A DNA stretch of 5,616 nt from Saprospiraceae bacterium. Lineage in GTDB: Bacteria; Bacteroidota; Bacteroidia; Chitinophagales; Saprospiraceae. The notes under the pieces were generated by a model. That model ran no database searches. It was not told the origin of the DNA and was given only the letters and a program-made list of their open reading frames with translations. Each line of letters opens with the position of its first letter. Position 1 is the stretch's first letter. A program made the translations under genes and the position numbers. This document shows positions 1 to 5,616 of this stretch, piece by piece. The stretch is from NCBI GenBank assembly GCA_007134625.1, contig SLKL01000203.1, positions 1-5,616 of the forward strand, read 5' to 3'.

Positions 1-176
1 CAAGATTAGCCGAAAATAAAGGATAATATTACGAAAATATTAATTGGTGGGCTTTGCAGTTGTTCGAAATTTAGAAAACTTTAAAACGGAATGGGGATGG
101 AATGGTTGGGGGCTGAGGGATTGGGTTTTGTTTTTTTCAGTGGCTAAAGCTGGGTTCTTTTTCCACAGTTAATTTA
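1..176. other. non-coding region downstream of the antitoxin gene
   Basis: I see no gene here. The only + strand ATG of note (91-93) opens a frame of about 18 codons, and no minus-strand ATG is present. A perfect 7-bp AT-only inverted repeat (TAATATT at 24-30, AATATTA at 36-42, 5-nt loop) could form a weak hairpin. A GTGG/CCAC pair just after the antitoxin stop is too short and too widely spaced to call a terminator. No rho-independent terminator is evident for the toxin-antitoxin operon. Confidence 0.5.
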
Positions 177-1202
177 CTACACAGCAATTTGTTCGTCTTG
201 AAAGTTGCTCAATTGAAAAGCGTATTGGTAACTAATCAGGCTTTTACTGTCTTTATTCTTCTTCCATGCAGACTCCATATGACTTAAATCTATTAAGTCT
301 TTAGTGGTTTTTTTAGAAAAAATTCTTGAGATTTTTTCTAAGGTCTTTAATTCCTTTTCAGAGAACATTTCAGGCTTAAAGGGTTTGTCTTTTCTGGCTA
401 CAAACTTTTCACCTGTGTATCCCTCCGGAAATTCTTTTGTATGAATATCAACATCTTCATTATTGGCTAAAAATTCAAATATTGTTTGAAAATTATTGGG
501 TACAGGTCCCATGCTTATGGCGCTATAGCGCATCCCACTTATAGAATAGCAAGTATTTTTAAACATTGTAAAATCTGAAAAAAATAAAAGTTTATTCATC
601 CCGGTTTTGAATGGGCTTATTTTTTCGGAAAAATAAATTACCATTTGGGTGAATTTTTCAAGATTTGGTTTTCTATAACCTGAGTAAATATCTGCCAATT
701 GACTACCTGTAATGTATTCCTTTAAATGATATTGAAATGAATTCTCTTTTAATTCTCTCAGGAGTGTTTTTGCTTTTTGAATGAATTTTTCTTTAAGCTT
801 GGATTCAATGGTTGTACATAGTTGAACCATAGCAATAAAAGATTCAGGATCTTTTACCATCTGGATCAACTTGGCATTTGCAACACTGGGTATATCTCCT
901 GATTCATACTGTCTATAGGTATTTACCCCAAAACCTAGAACTTCGGACATTTTAGTGGCTGTTAGCCCATATTTTTTTCGAATTGCTGTAATTTCATCAG
1001 GGAAGGGTATATTGAATTTATCACGATATTGATTTTGGACTTGATTGAAATTTAATGAATCCAATTCATTAGTAGTGTATTGTTCGCCACTGGTTTCACA
1101 TTCATAAAAATGGTAAACAATTTCAAAGCTTTCCTTTCTGAAATCAAATGACCTCAACTCTTGTTTTAATTTCATATCTTGACCAGTTACCGGACTTTTC
1201 AT
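177..1202 (-). CDS. MqsA-like / SocA (Panacea, DUF4065) fusion antitoxin
   Basis: This 341-aa protein is the probable antitoxin and autorepressor of the upstream MqsR-like toxin. Three parts are visible. Residues 1-68 resemble the MqsA zinc domain: the start MKSPVTGQDM mirrors E. coli MqsA MKCPVCHQGEM, and C35-x2-S38 stands where MqsA has C37-x2-C40. Only one of four zinc cysteines remains, so zinc is probably not bound. Residues 70-122 form an XRE/MqsA helix-turn-helix; N94 matches the DNA-contacting N97 of MqsA, while R101 is replaced by Q98. Residues 200 to about 330 are a SocA/Panacea domain, with the typical LLFFSDF and YSAISMGPVPNNF stretches. Panacea domains are known to neutralise many unrelated toxins, so toxin binding may have moved here (inference). 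The start is chosen because it aligns with MqsA Met1; Met10 is the alternative. The gene starts 6 bp after the toxin stop, which implies co-transcription. No Shine-Dalgarno is seen beyond a weak GAAG. Confidence 0.9.
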   Translation of the reverse strand: MKSPVTGQDMKLKQELRSFDFRKESFEIVYHFYECETSGEQYTTNELDSLNFNQVQNQYRDKFNIPFPDEITAIRKKYGLTATKMSEVLGFGVNTYRQYESGDIPSVANAKLIQMVKDPESFIAMVQLCTTIESKLKEKFIQKAKTLLRELKENSFQYHLKEYITGSQLADIYSGYRKPNLEKFTQMVIYFSEKISPFKTGMNKLLFFSDFTMFKNTCYSISGMRYSAISMGPVPNNFQTIFEFLANNEDVDIHTKEFPEGYTGEKFVARKDKPFKPEMFSEKELKTLEKISRIFSKKTTKDLIDLSHMESAWKKNKDSKSLISYQYAFQLSNFQDEQIAV

Positions 1203-1208
1203 ATTTCT

Positions 1209-1556
1209 TCATTTTAAAGGATAATTCATTGAGTATTGAGCTATATGAAATGAGATGCATATTACGCTACCTCCTTGTATTCCCATGCTGATTTTGATAT
1301 ATACTTCTCTGTTTTTTACCATTCTTCCAAAAACCCACATTTCTGTACCTCTGTTTAATTTGTCAGTTATTGGTCCCTCGCTGTAATCAGAGACTTTCAG
1401 TTTTTCAAGGATTCTTTTCCTATCAATTGGCCTTATTTCTAAATCCAATAAAGCCTGCATGTTTTTACCTCTATCATCCCTAAAAAGCACATCCCATATC
1501 TTCATCTTTTCTTTAAAGTCTTTGAGAAATGCAGCTACTCTTTTTTCTGAAATCAT
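1209..1556 (-). CDS. MqsR-family type II toxin
   Basis: This 115-aa protein is a likely mRNA-cleaving toxin of the MqsR branch of the RelE-like fold. Its second half aligns with E. coli MqsR: SDYSEGP with SDFYKSM, EMWVFGR with TIWQDVY, EVYIKI with QVYLKI, and CISFHIA with IVSFKEK. By that alignment the MqsR active-site residues K56, Q68, Y81 and K96 become E60, V75, Y86 and H104, so only the tyrosine is retained. H104 is a plausible substitute general acid/base (inference). The N-terminal half carries FRDDRGKNMQALLDLE (residues 25-40), as I recall typical of the Bacteroidota branch of this family. Toxin-first order followed at 6 bp by the antitoxin is the same as in E. coli mqsRA. The ATG at 1556 sits about 13 nt after the expected transcription start. 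The fold and pairing are well supported; the exact RNA target is unknown and activity is not proven. Confidence 0.9.
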   Translation of the reverse strand: MISEKRVAAFLKDFKEKMKIWDVLFRDDRGKNMQALLDLEIRPIDRKRILEKLKVSDYSEGPITDKLNRGTEMWVFGRMVKNREVYIKISMGIQGGSVICISFHIAQYSMNYPLK

Positions 1557-1574
1557 ATTAAGATAAAGGAATTA

Positions 1575-1605
1575 CAAAGATAATACAGATTTACACAAAA
1601 ACAAC
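1575..1605 (-). promoter_or_regulatory. Bacteroidota-type promoter of the toxin-antitoxin operon
   Basis: Read on the minus strand, TATCTTTG (1582-1575) matches the Bacteroidota -7 consensus TAnnTTTG exactly. GTTG (1605-1602) matches the -33 TTTG at three of four bases, with 19 bp between them, which is normal spacing for this phylum. Transcription would start near 1568-1571, leaving a leader of roughly 12-15 nt before the toxin ATG. The start was not measured. Confidence 0.65.
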
Positions 1606-1615
1606 CTTAAAGTTG
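1602..1615. promoter_or_regulatory. palindromic operator candidate resembling the MqsA site
   Basis: The 14-bp imperfect palindrome CAACCTTAAAGTTG has 12 of 14 bases symmetric and covers the -33 box of the toxin promoter. Read as AACCT-TA-AAGTT (1603-1614) it differs at one position from the site I recall for E. coli MqsA, AACCT-N2-4-AGGTT. The antitoxin keeps the MqsA-type helix-turn-helix and N94, so autorepression by blocking the -33 box is a natural reading. Binding itself is inferred. No second copy was found in this spacer. Confidence 0.5.
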
Positions 1616-1689
1616 AAAAATGTGATTTATATAATGATAATATAATTTTATAGTTATTTCAACTAGCTAAATTATTGCGAAATACCATT

Positions 1690-2457
1690 CTAAGTTCTCC
1701 CAATCACACTTTTGATTTCACTTACATCATTAGCTATTTTCAGCAAACGGGCATCTTCCATGCTTTTGAAAGCTGAACCCGGTTCTTCAAAGGATAAATG
1801 GGCTTCGTATTTCCATATTTCAGCGACCTCGCTGTAGGGTAGTTCATAAGCCTGGTAAATTTCATTATCGGATTGCAGGAGGAGTACTTTCTTTTTGGTG
1901 TTGTTGATAATGCGTTTGTAAACAATGCCTTCTGCCTGAGTAACTACCACACAGGTCATGCCATCTTTGATATCTGACAGTTTTTCAACAAATGAGCAAA
2001 CCACGATATCGCCCTGATTAAGTGGCACCATAGAATCACCCCTGATTTCAAAAGCTCTGTAGGTACCTTCTTTTAATTGGGGAAGGTACAATCTGGGTAG
2101 CTGCTTAATATAAGATGGATCATCAAAGGATCCGGTATATCCGGCCTCAGCTTTGGCTTCTACCAATTCAATATTGGACCTGTTTTCATTATCTACACTT
2201 ATTGCGAGTACTTTGAGTTGTTCACTTTTGGTGCTACTGTACTCTCCTTCCCACAGTTTATGCTTGAGGAGCGCTTCAAGGTCCACGGAAAATATTTTAG
2301 AAAAAGTGAGTATCCCCTCTATTGGTGGTTCAGCATAGGCCTGTTCATATCCACTGAGTGTAGATCTGGGAATACCGAGTTTTGAAGCCAATTCCTGTTG
2401 GGTCCAACCGGCTTTTTTTCTCAGATGAGCTATGTTTTTGGAGATAATTGATGACAT
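1690..2457 (-). CDS. XRE helix-turn-helix / S24 peptidase-like repressor (LexA/cI type)
   Basis: This 255-aa protein is a transcriptional repressor of the cI/LexA-like class. Residues 6-65 are an XRE helix-turn-helix (WTQQELASKLGIPRSTLSGYE at the core). Residues about 98-218 are an S24/LexA C-terminal domain. The expected self-cleavage set is present: an Ala-Gly bond at A105-G106 (context AEAGY), nucleophile S142 in RGDSM, and general base K181 in VYKRI. The 39-residue Ser-Lys spacing fits the family. The domain therefore looks competent for RecA-stimulated autocleavage, though many Bacteroidota proteins of this architecture have no proven SOS role. The ATG lies 4 bp from a palindrome that overlaps a promoter candidate, suggesting autoregulation. 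Neither neighbour is an SOS polymerase or a phage gene, so its regulon is unknown. The tail after residue 220 is a short charged helix-prone segment of no recognised domain. Confidence 0.93.
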   Translation of the reverse strand: MSSIISKNIAHLRKKAGWTQQELASKLGIPRSTLSGYEQAYAEPPIEGILTFSKIFSVDLEALLKHKLWEGEYSSTKSEQLKVLAISVDNENRSNIELVEAKAEAGYTGSFDDPSYIKQLPRLYLPQLKEGTYRAFEIRGDSMVPLNQGDIVVCSFVEKLSDIKDGMTCVVVTQAEGIVYKRIINNTKKKVLLLQSDNEIYQAYELPYSEVAEIWKYEAHLSFEEPGSAFKSMEDARLLKIANDVSEIKSVIGRT

Positions 2458-2460
2458 GAA

Positions 2461-2476
2461 CTTTTGAATTTAAAAG
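2461..2476. promoter_or_regulatory. palindromic operator candidate of the S24 repressor gene
   Basis: CTTTTGAATTTAAAAG is a 16-bp near-perfect palindrome (14 of 16 bases symmetric; only the G/T pair fails). It ends 4 bp before the repressor start codon and overlaps the candidate -7 box, where an autorepressor would be expected to bind. The sequence is AT-rich, so chance is a real alternative. Confidence 0.4.
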
Positions 2477-2505
2477 GTAGAAAAAGTGCTCGTATAGAAA
2501 ACAAA
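2472..2505 (-). promoter_or_regulatory. candidate promoter of the S24 repressor gene
   Basis: On the minus strand TTTG (2505-2502) is followed after 22 bp by TACCTTTT (2479-2472), which matches TAnnTTTG at all but the last base. The spacing is slightly long and the leader would be only about 8-10 nt, so this call is weaker than the toxin promoter. Confidence 0.35.
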
Positions 2506-2573
2506 TTTAATTAAAATGTTTGAATATTGGGCGGGGATTGATGTTTTTTTGGTCAGGGGGTTGTTTAAGGTTT

Positions 2574-2594
2574 AATGGATAATGGATAATTGAC
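2574..2594. repeat. three tandem AATGGAT-like heptamers
   Basis: AATGGAT occurs twice in tandem (2574-2580, 2581-2587), followed by the variant AATTGAC (2588-2594). A further diverged unit, AATGCTT, may follow. The 7-bp period is the same as in the larger array at 2714-2853, although the sequence is unrelated. Confidence 0.55.
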
Positions 2595-2607
2595 AATGCT
2601 TGTCCAT

Positions 2608-2631
2608 CCACCAATCCACCAATCCACCAAT
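2608..2631. repeat. three tandem copies of the octamer CCACCAAT
   Basis: Three identical 8-bp units run head to tail at 2608-2615, 2616-2623 and 2624-2631. The preceding CCAT may be a remnant of a fourth. No open frame or recognised regulatory site explains them. Confidence 0.85.
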
Positions 2632-2660
2632 AAATTGGGTACACAGTAAAATTGGGTACA
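2632..2660. repeat. direct repeat pair AAATTGGGTACA
   Basis: Two identical 12-bp copies at 2632-2643 and 2649-2660 are spaced with a 17-bp period. They directly abut the octamer triplet. No function is evident. Confidence 0.75.
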
Positions 2661-2713
2661 GGTCATGGGTGGGGAGATAATAAATACTTTATAATAGCCT
2701 GTCAAAATATGCT

Positions 2714-2853
2714 AGTAGCCAGTAGCCAGAAACCAGCAGCCAGTAGCCAGAGACCAGAGGCTAGAAACCAGAGGCTAGAAACCAGAGGCTAGAAACCAGA
2801 GGCTAGAAACCAGAGGCTAGAAACCAGAGGCTAGAAACCAGAGACTAGAAGCC
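2714..2853. repeat. heptamer minisatellite, 20 units, with a 14-bp higher-order repeat
   Basis: The 140 bp divide exactly into 20 heptamers of the form AGNNNCC or AGNNNCT. The first six (2714-2755) are mixed: AGTAGCC, AGTAGCC, AGAAACC, AGCAGCC, AGTAGCC, AGAGACC. After that the pair AGAGGCT-AGAAACC alternates as a homogenised 14-bp unit, CCAGAGGCTAGAAA. Six identical copies run from 2754 to 2837, and a seventh with two changes occupies 2838-2851. The array starts 10 bp past the YhaN-like stop codon in the direction of transcription, so it is probably transcribed as the 3' untranslated region. There are no spacers, so it is not a CRISPR array. Confidence 0.95.
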
Positions 2854-2863
2854 AAAAAAGCTT

Positions 2864-5616
2864 TTAAGAAACCTCCAGGATATTAGCACCGAGCTCTTCA
2901 AAAAGGCTTCTCATATGTCTGTGGCAGCTGAAAAAGATGAGTTGGCGGCTTTGGGCGAAATCCATTAGCTGTTCGGCTGTTTGTTGGGTACGGGGGTGAT
3001 CAAAGTTGACCAGTACATCGTCGAGGATTACGGGCAGCGGTTCGGCGCCTTGTTCGTATTCTTCAATCAGGCCCATGCGCAGGGCAAGTAAAAGTTGCTC
3101 CCTTGTACCGCGACTCAAATTGTCTATGGATTTGCGGTGACGATGGTCTTCAATAATTTCCATATTGCCATTGACATCGACTTTGATGTTGTTGTATCGG
3201 TCTTTGGTGATGGCAGAGAAAATACGGCTTGTATTTTGAATGACACCGGGCTGCCGGGTTTCTTCGTATCGCTTCCGACATTTGCCGACCAACTTTGCTG
3301 CCAGTTTGTGTTCCAGCCATTGCCGGTATCCCTGATTGAATTCGGTACGCTTTTCCTCAAGCTTCAATTCTGTACCGCTTTTATCAGCCGATCGCTCCAG
3401 ATTTTCCATCTCAGTCCTCAGTCCACCTGCTTCCTCAGAAAGGGTTTTTATTTGTTCTTCCAATTCCTTTAGTTCCCTTTCCAGAGTTTTAAGTTGATCG
3501 GACAAACTTTGTGGGTCGGTTTGGTCCAGTTCTGCGATGGTATTTTCCAATTCTCCCCAACCACAATGACTCAAAATGAGTGAACGCGCTGAATCCCTTT
3601 CGCCAATAAGTGCTTTCTTCTTATCTGACTTATGCATTAGTTCGAGATATTTTTCTCTGTCCTCTGCACCTACGCGCTTGTAAATATCCGCTAATTCATT
3701 AGCGCTTTCTGCTAAACGCTTTTCGGCTGTTGCTATCTTATTTTGGATGTTGAGGATTTCCCTTTCTAATTGATCTTTAATCTGCTTTTGCTCGAATGCT
3801 TCCTCAAAAAGTCGCCTCATTTCATTAGCTGCTACCATCAGGTTTTTATCCTCTGCAGCTGACGGATTAAAAATTCGAATGGCATCCCTGAACTGTTCTA
3901 TTTCCTCTTTTGTTCTGATCAACCTCCTTTCATCTTCCTGCAGTTGGCTATGCAATTCGTGGATACGCCTGATGCTAGTAGTAAGCCCTTTAATGGATTC
4001 GCTGTTGACCCCTTTTGGCAGTCCAAGCCCGGTAGTAAAGTCATCCCAATTTGCCGATGCTTCCGTTTTCTCGCTTTCAAGCTTTTCCATATTGGACTCC
4101 AGAGCCTGTATGCGAACGGCAGTATCTGCAATTTCTCTCTGCAAAAGATCTGCATTTTTGTTGTTTTCGGTCAGCTCGTTTATTTTTTCTTTCAGTTCGC
4201 TTATGTTGAGTTGAAGGGCAGGCAGGTCTTTTTTGCCGGTTTTATCGGATGTAGAGCCAAAAAACAAAAGGAAAAAAATAATCACTCCCACCAAGCCCAG
4301 AAGGATTCCTATTCCTGCGAGTACCGGACTTTGCTCCCACAAAAACACAGCTGCTATAGCCAGAAAAACAGAAAGTAAGAGCAAGGCAAATTTCCCAATC
4401 AATGGAAGGGATTTCTGACCGCTGCTTTCTTTTAGCGCCAGAGAAAAATTGGCCTCTGCTTCAGCCAGTTGTCTTCTGAGCTGATCTACTGTTTGTCCGG
4501 ATTCAGCGATTTTTTCATTCAAAAAATGGAGTTGCTGCTCTTTTTGTTTGAGTTCCGTTGTACGCTCATTATGACTATATCGCAATCGGCTGATTTCTTC
4601 ATTTTTAGCTTTCAGGAAATCGCTGTGTTTTTTGGCTTCTGATTCCAGTTCTATGCTTTTGCGGAAGTTGAGAACAGTGTCGCGGTCATAGCCTTGCCCC
4701 ATTTCACTCAGGGTATCTGTTATTGATTTTTCCGTTCGGGAAATACTGTTTTCCAGCTCTGACTGAGTATCCAGTAGGCTGGATAGCAACTCTGTCCGAC
4801 TTCTGAAAAACTCCAGTTTATCGGGGTGTTGAAGCAGTTTTTCATCGGTTTGAATCTGCTCAGATTTGAATTTGATTTCTCCCAATTCAGATTGAAGATC
4901 GCTGATTTCCTTTTCGGTATTTTTGAGCTTGGAGTCGAGGTCCCGCTCCTTTTGAATCAGGGCATTTGGGAATTCCTTAAGGTCTTTTAGTTGTTGGAGT
5001 TTTTCGCTACTCTCCTTATACTTGATGTAATTCGGGTAAGCATTTTTAAGTGACTGCACTTTATTTCTGGCTTTATTAAGCTCATCAGATTCCGCCTGCA
5101 ATTCATCTCTTTTGGCTAATTTTTCTTTTCTCTGCAAATGCAGCTGATCGTAATCTTCCACCATTTTAGATGAACCGTGCAGTCGGTTTTCCAGTTCGTC
5201 CAGTTCCTTCAGGAGTTCATTGGAAGCAGCCGTCCTTGCTCTGTATTTGTACCAATCTTCCGCCTTGCTGATTAGGCTTTTTTCAAACTCACCTATGTTC
5301 ATACTGCCTAACCCCAGCCCCAGACTATAGATTTGATCCTTCATGCCTGACTTGTCAATGGATTCAAAGGCAAAAAGCTCCTCCAGTCCTATGGCGTATA
5401 TGTTGTTAAAAAGTTCAGAAGAGGCGTGGCTGATGATGTTTTTATATCGCGGGTCATTGTCAATCCTTTCGTTGGTACCGAGATTAATGAGCGTATAGTT
5501 GTCTTTATTACCAGAGCCTGACCTATGGATTTCCCACATTTTTTGATTGCTGTCTTCGAATCGGATGTAGCCACCGTGATTGCCTCCTCTAAGGGGTGGT
5601 CTTCTGTCTTCGTGTA
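2864..5616 (-). CDS. YhaN-like coiled-coil AAA ATPase (Rad50/SbcC-like), 5' truncated by window
   Basis: The frame stays open to the window edge: 25 codons precede the first in-window Met (5537-5539) and read RPPLRGGNHGGYIRFED, matching the N-terminal ATPase lobe of YhaN-family proteins. The true start and Walker A lie beyond 5616. Counting from that Met, residues 100-375 and 440-735 are long coiled coils. Between them are two membrane helices, about 383-401 and 408-428. The C-terminal ATPase half follows: signature LSRGTREQ (808-815), Walker B LPVILDD (835-841), D-loop region NFDHPR, and switch histidine H873 in FFSCH. No CxxC zinc hook is present; the only cysteines are 659, 754 and 872. 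In relatives such as Bacillus YhaN the partner is a metallophosphoesterase (YhaO, SbcD-like), giving a DNA-end processing pair. That partner would be expected upstream, off the window. Family assignment is firm; the exact substrate is inferred. Confidence 0.87.
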   Translation of the reverse strand, partial: HEDRRPPLRGGNHGGYIRFEDSNQKMWEIHRSGSGNKDNYTLINLGTNERIDNDPRYKNIISHASSELFNNIYAIGLEELFAFESIDKSGMKDQIYSLGLGLGSMNIGEFEKSLISKAEDWYKYRARTAASNELLKELDELENRLHGSSKMVEDYDQLHLQRKEKLAKRDELQAESDELNKARNKVQSLKNAYPNYIKYKESSEKLQQLKDLKEFPNALIQKERDLDSKLKNTEKEISDLQSELGEIKFKSEQIQTDEKLLQHPDKLEFFRSRTELLSSLLDTQSELENSISRTEKSITDTLSEMGQGYDRDTVLNFRKSIELESEAKKHSDFLKAKNEEISRLRYSHNERTTELKQKEQQLHFLNEKIAESGQTVDQLRRQLAEAEANFSLALKESSGQKSLPLIGKFALLLLSVFLAIAAVFLWEQSPVLAGIGILLGLVGVIIFFLLFFGSTSDKTGKKDLPALQLNISELKEKINELTENNKNADLLQREIADTAVRIQALESNMEKLESEKTEASANWDDFTTGLGLPKGVNSESIKGLTTSIRRIHELHSQLQEDERRLIRTKEEIEQFRDAIRIFNPSAAEDKNLMVAANEMRRLFEEAFEQKQIKDQLEREILNIQNKIATAEKRLAESANELADIYKRVGAEDREKYLELMHKSDKKKALIGERDSARSLILSHCGWGELENTIAELDQTDPQSLSDQLKTLERELKELEEQIKTLSEEAGGLRTEMENLERSADKSGTELKLEEKRTEFNQGYRQWLEHKLAAKLVGKCRKRYEETRQPGVIQNTSRIFSAITKDRYNNIKVDVNGNMEIIEDHRHRKSIDNLSRGTREQLLLALRMGLIEEYEQGAEPLPVILDDVLVNFDHPRTQQTAEQLMDFAQSRQLIFFSCHRHMRSLFEELGANILEVS

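Larger units (their letters stand above)
1557..1689 (-). promoter_or_regulatory. control region of the toxin-antitoxin operon
   Basis: These 133 bp between the S24 repressor stop and the toxin start are very AT-rich, especially 1621-1660. They hold the promoter at 1575-1605, the palindrome at 1602-1615 and a weak inverted repeat, TAGTT/AACTA, at 1651-1665 with a 5-nt loop. No convincing terminator for the upstream repressor gene is seen, so some read-through into the toxin gene is possible. The separate promoter suggests the toxin-antitoxin pair is an independent transcription unit. Confidence 0.65.
2458..2863. other. repeat-rich intergenic region, no gene
   Basis: This 406-bp gap separates the YhaN-like gene from the S24 repressor. 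I find no supported coding sequence. The 14-bp repeat unit contains TAG on both strands and is not a multiple of three, so stops recur in every frame across the array. Contents from low to high coordinates are: the repressor promoter and operator (2461-2505), AATGGAT heptamers (2574-2594), an octamer triplet (2608-2631), a direct repeat pair (2632-2660) and the heptamer array (2714-2853). AAAAGCTTTT (2856-2865) overlaps the YhaN-like stop codon but has no loop and is not a terminator. Confidence 0.8.

Noticed and set aside
24..42. TAATATTAC, identical to the rolling-circle nick motif of geminiviruses, within an inverted repeat
   Set aside because: Here the motif lies mostly in the stem rather than the loop, the stem is AT-only, and no replication initiator gene is nearby. 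Chance in AT-rich DNA is likely.
1600..1616. Copy of the S24 repressor palindrome in the toxin promoter
   Set aside because: The best alignment of CTTTTGAATTTAAAAG to this spacer gives only about 11 of 16 matches in AT-rich DNA, which is not persuasive.
2680..2692. ATAAA-TAC-TTTAT hairpin
   Set aside because: It is a 5-bp AT-only stem, expected by chance in this composition.
2714..2853. Possible CRISPR array
   Set aside because: The units are 7 or 14 bp, directly tandem and without unique spacers, and no cas gene is present.
2856..2865. AAAAGCTTTT as a terminator of the YhaN-like gene
   Set aside because: The palindrome has no loop, overlaps the stop codon and lacks a GC stem.
3095..3472. 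+ strand open frame of 125 codons inside the YhaN-like gene
   Set aside because: It is a shadow frame opposite a strongly conserved ATPase domain, with no recognisable domain of its own. The same applies to the other frames opposite this gene, such as 3944-4378.
5537..5539. ATG as the start of the large ATPase gene
   Set aside because: The frame continues open for 25 codons to the window edge and encodes a conserved YhaN-type stretch (RPPLRGGNHGGY), so this Met is internal.

Overview
The window looks like chromosomal DNA from a member of the Bacteroidota, possibly a Cytophagales-type marine or freshwater lineage. The supports are moderate-to-low GC, the absence of Shine-Dalgarno sequences, a near-perfect Bacteroidota promoter (TTG, 19 bp, TAnnTTTG) in front of one operon, and protein families common in that phylum. 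No species can be named from the sequence alone. All four supported genes lie on the minus strand, so transcription runs from high to low coordinates.

Reading in the direction of transcription: (1) Positions 5616-2864 hold the 3' part of a large coiled-coil AAA/ABC-type ATPase of the YhaN family (Rad50/SbcC-like). Its Walker A end lies beyond the right edge of the window. It has a membrane hairpin in the middle of the coiled coil and an intact C-terminal signature, Walker B and switch-histidine set. (2) Positions 2863-2458 are 406 bp without a gene. This gap is packed with short tandem repeats: a 20-heptamer array including six identical 14-bp units, a triple octamer, a 17-bp-spaced direct repeat and AATGGAT heptamers. 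It ends in a candidate promoter and operator. (3) Positions 2457-1690 encode an XRE helix-turn-helix plus S24 (LexA/cI-like) repressor with an intact autocleavage apparatus. (4) Positions 1689-1557 are an AT-rich control region with a good promoter. Its -33 box lies inside a palindrome resembling the E. coli MqsA operator. (5) Positions 1556-177 hold a toxin-antitoxin operon: an MqsR-like toxin of 115 aa, then after a 6-bp gap a 341-aa antitoxin. The antitoxin fuses an MqsA-like N-terminus (zinc cysteines largely lost, helix-turn-helix kept) to a SocA/Panacea (DUF4065) domain. (6) Positions 176-1 are non-coding.

The toxin-antitoxin pair is a self-contained unit: its antitoxin probably represses the operon through its own helix-turn-helix. 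The S24 repressor next door has its own promoter and probably represses itself. I see no clear operator shared between the S24 repressor and the TA operon, so joint DNA-damage control is only a hypothesis. The most interesting points are the re-engineered antitoxin (zinc site degraded, Panacea added), the MqsA-like operator kept despite that change, the substituted toxin active site, the membrane hairpin where Rad50 has its zinc hook, and the heptamer minisatellite.
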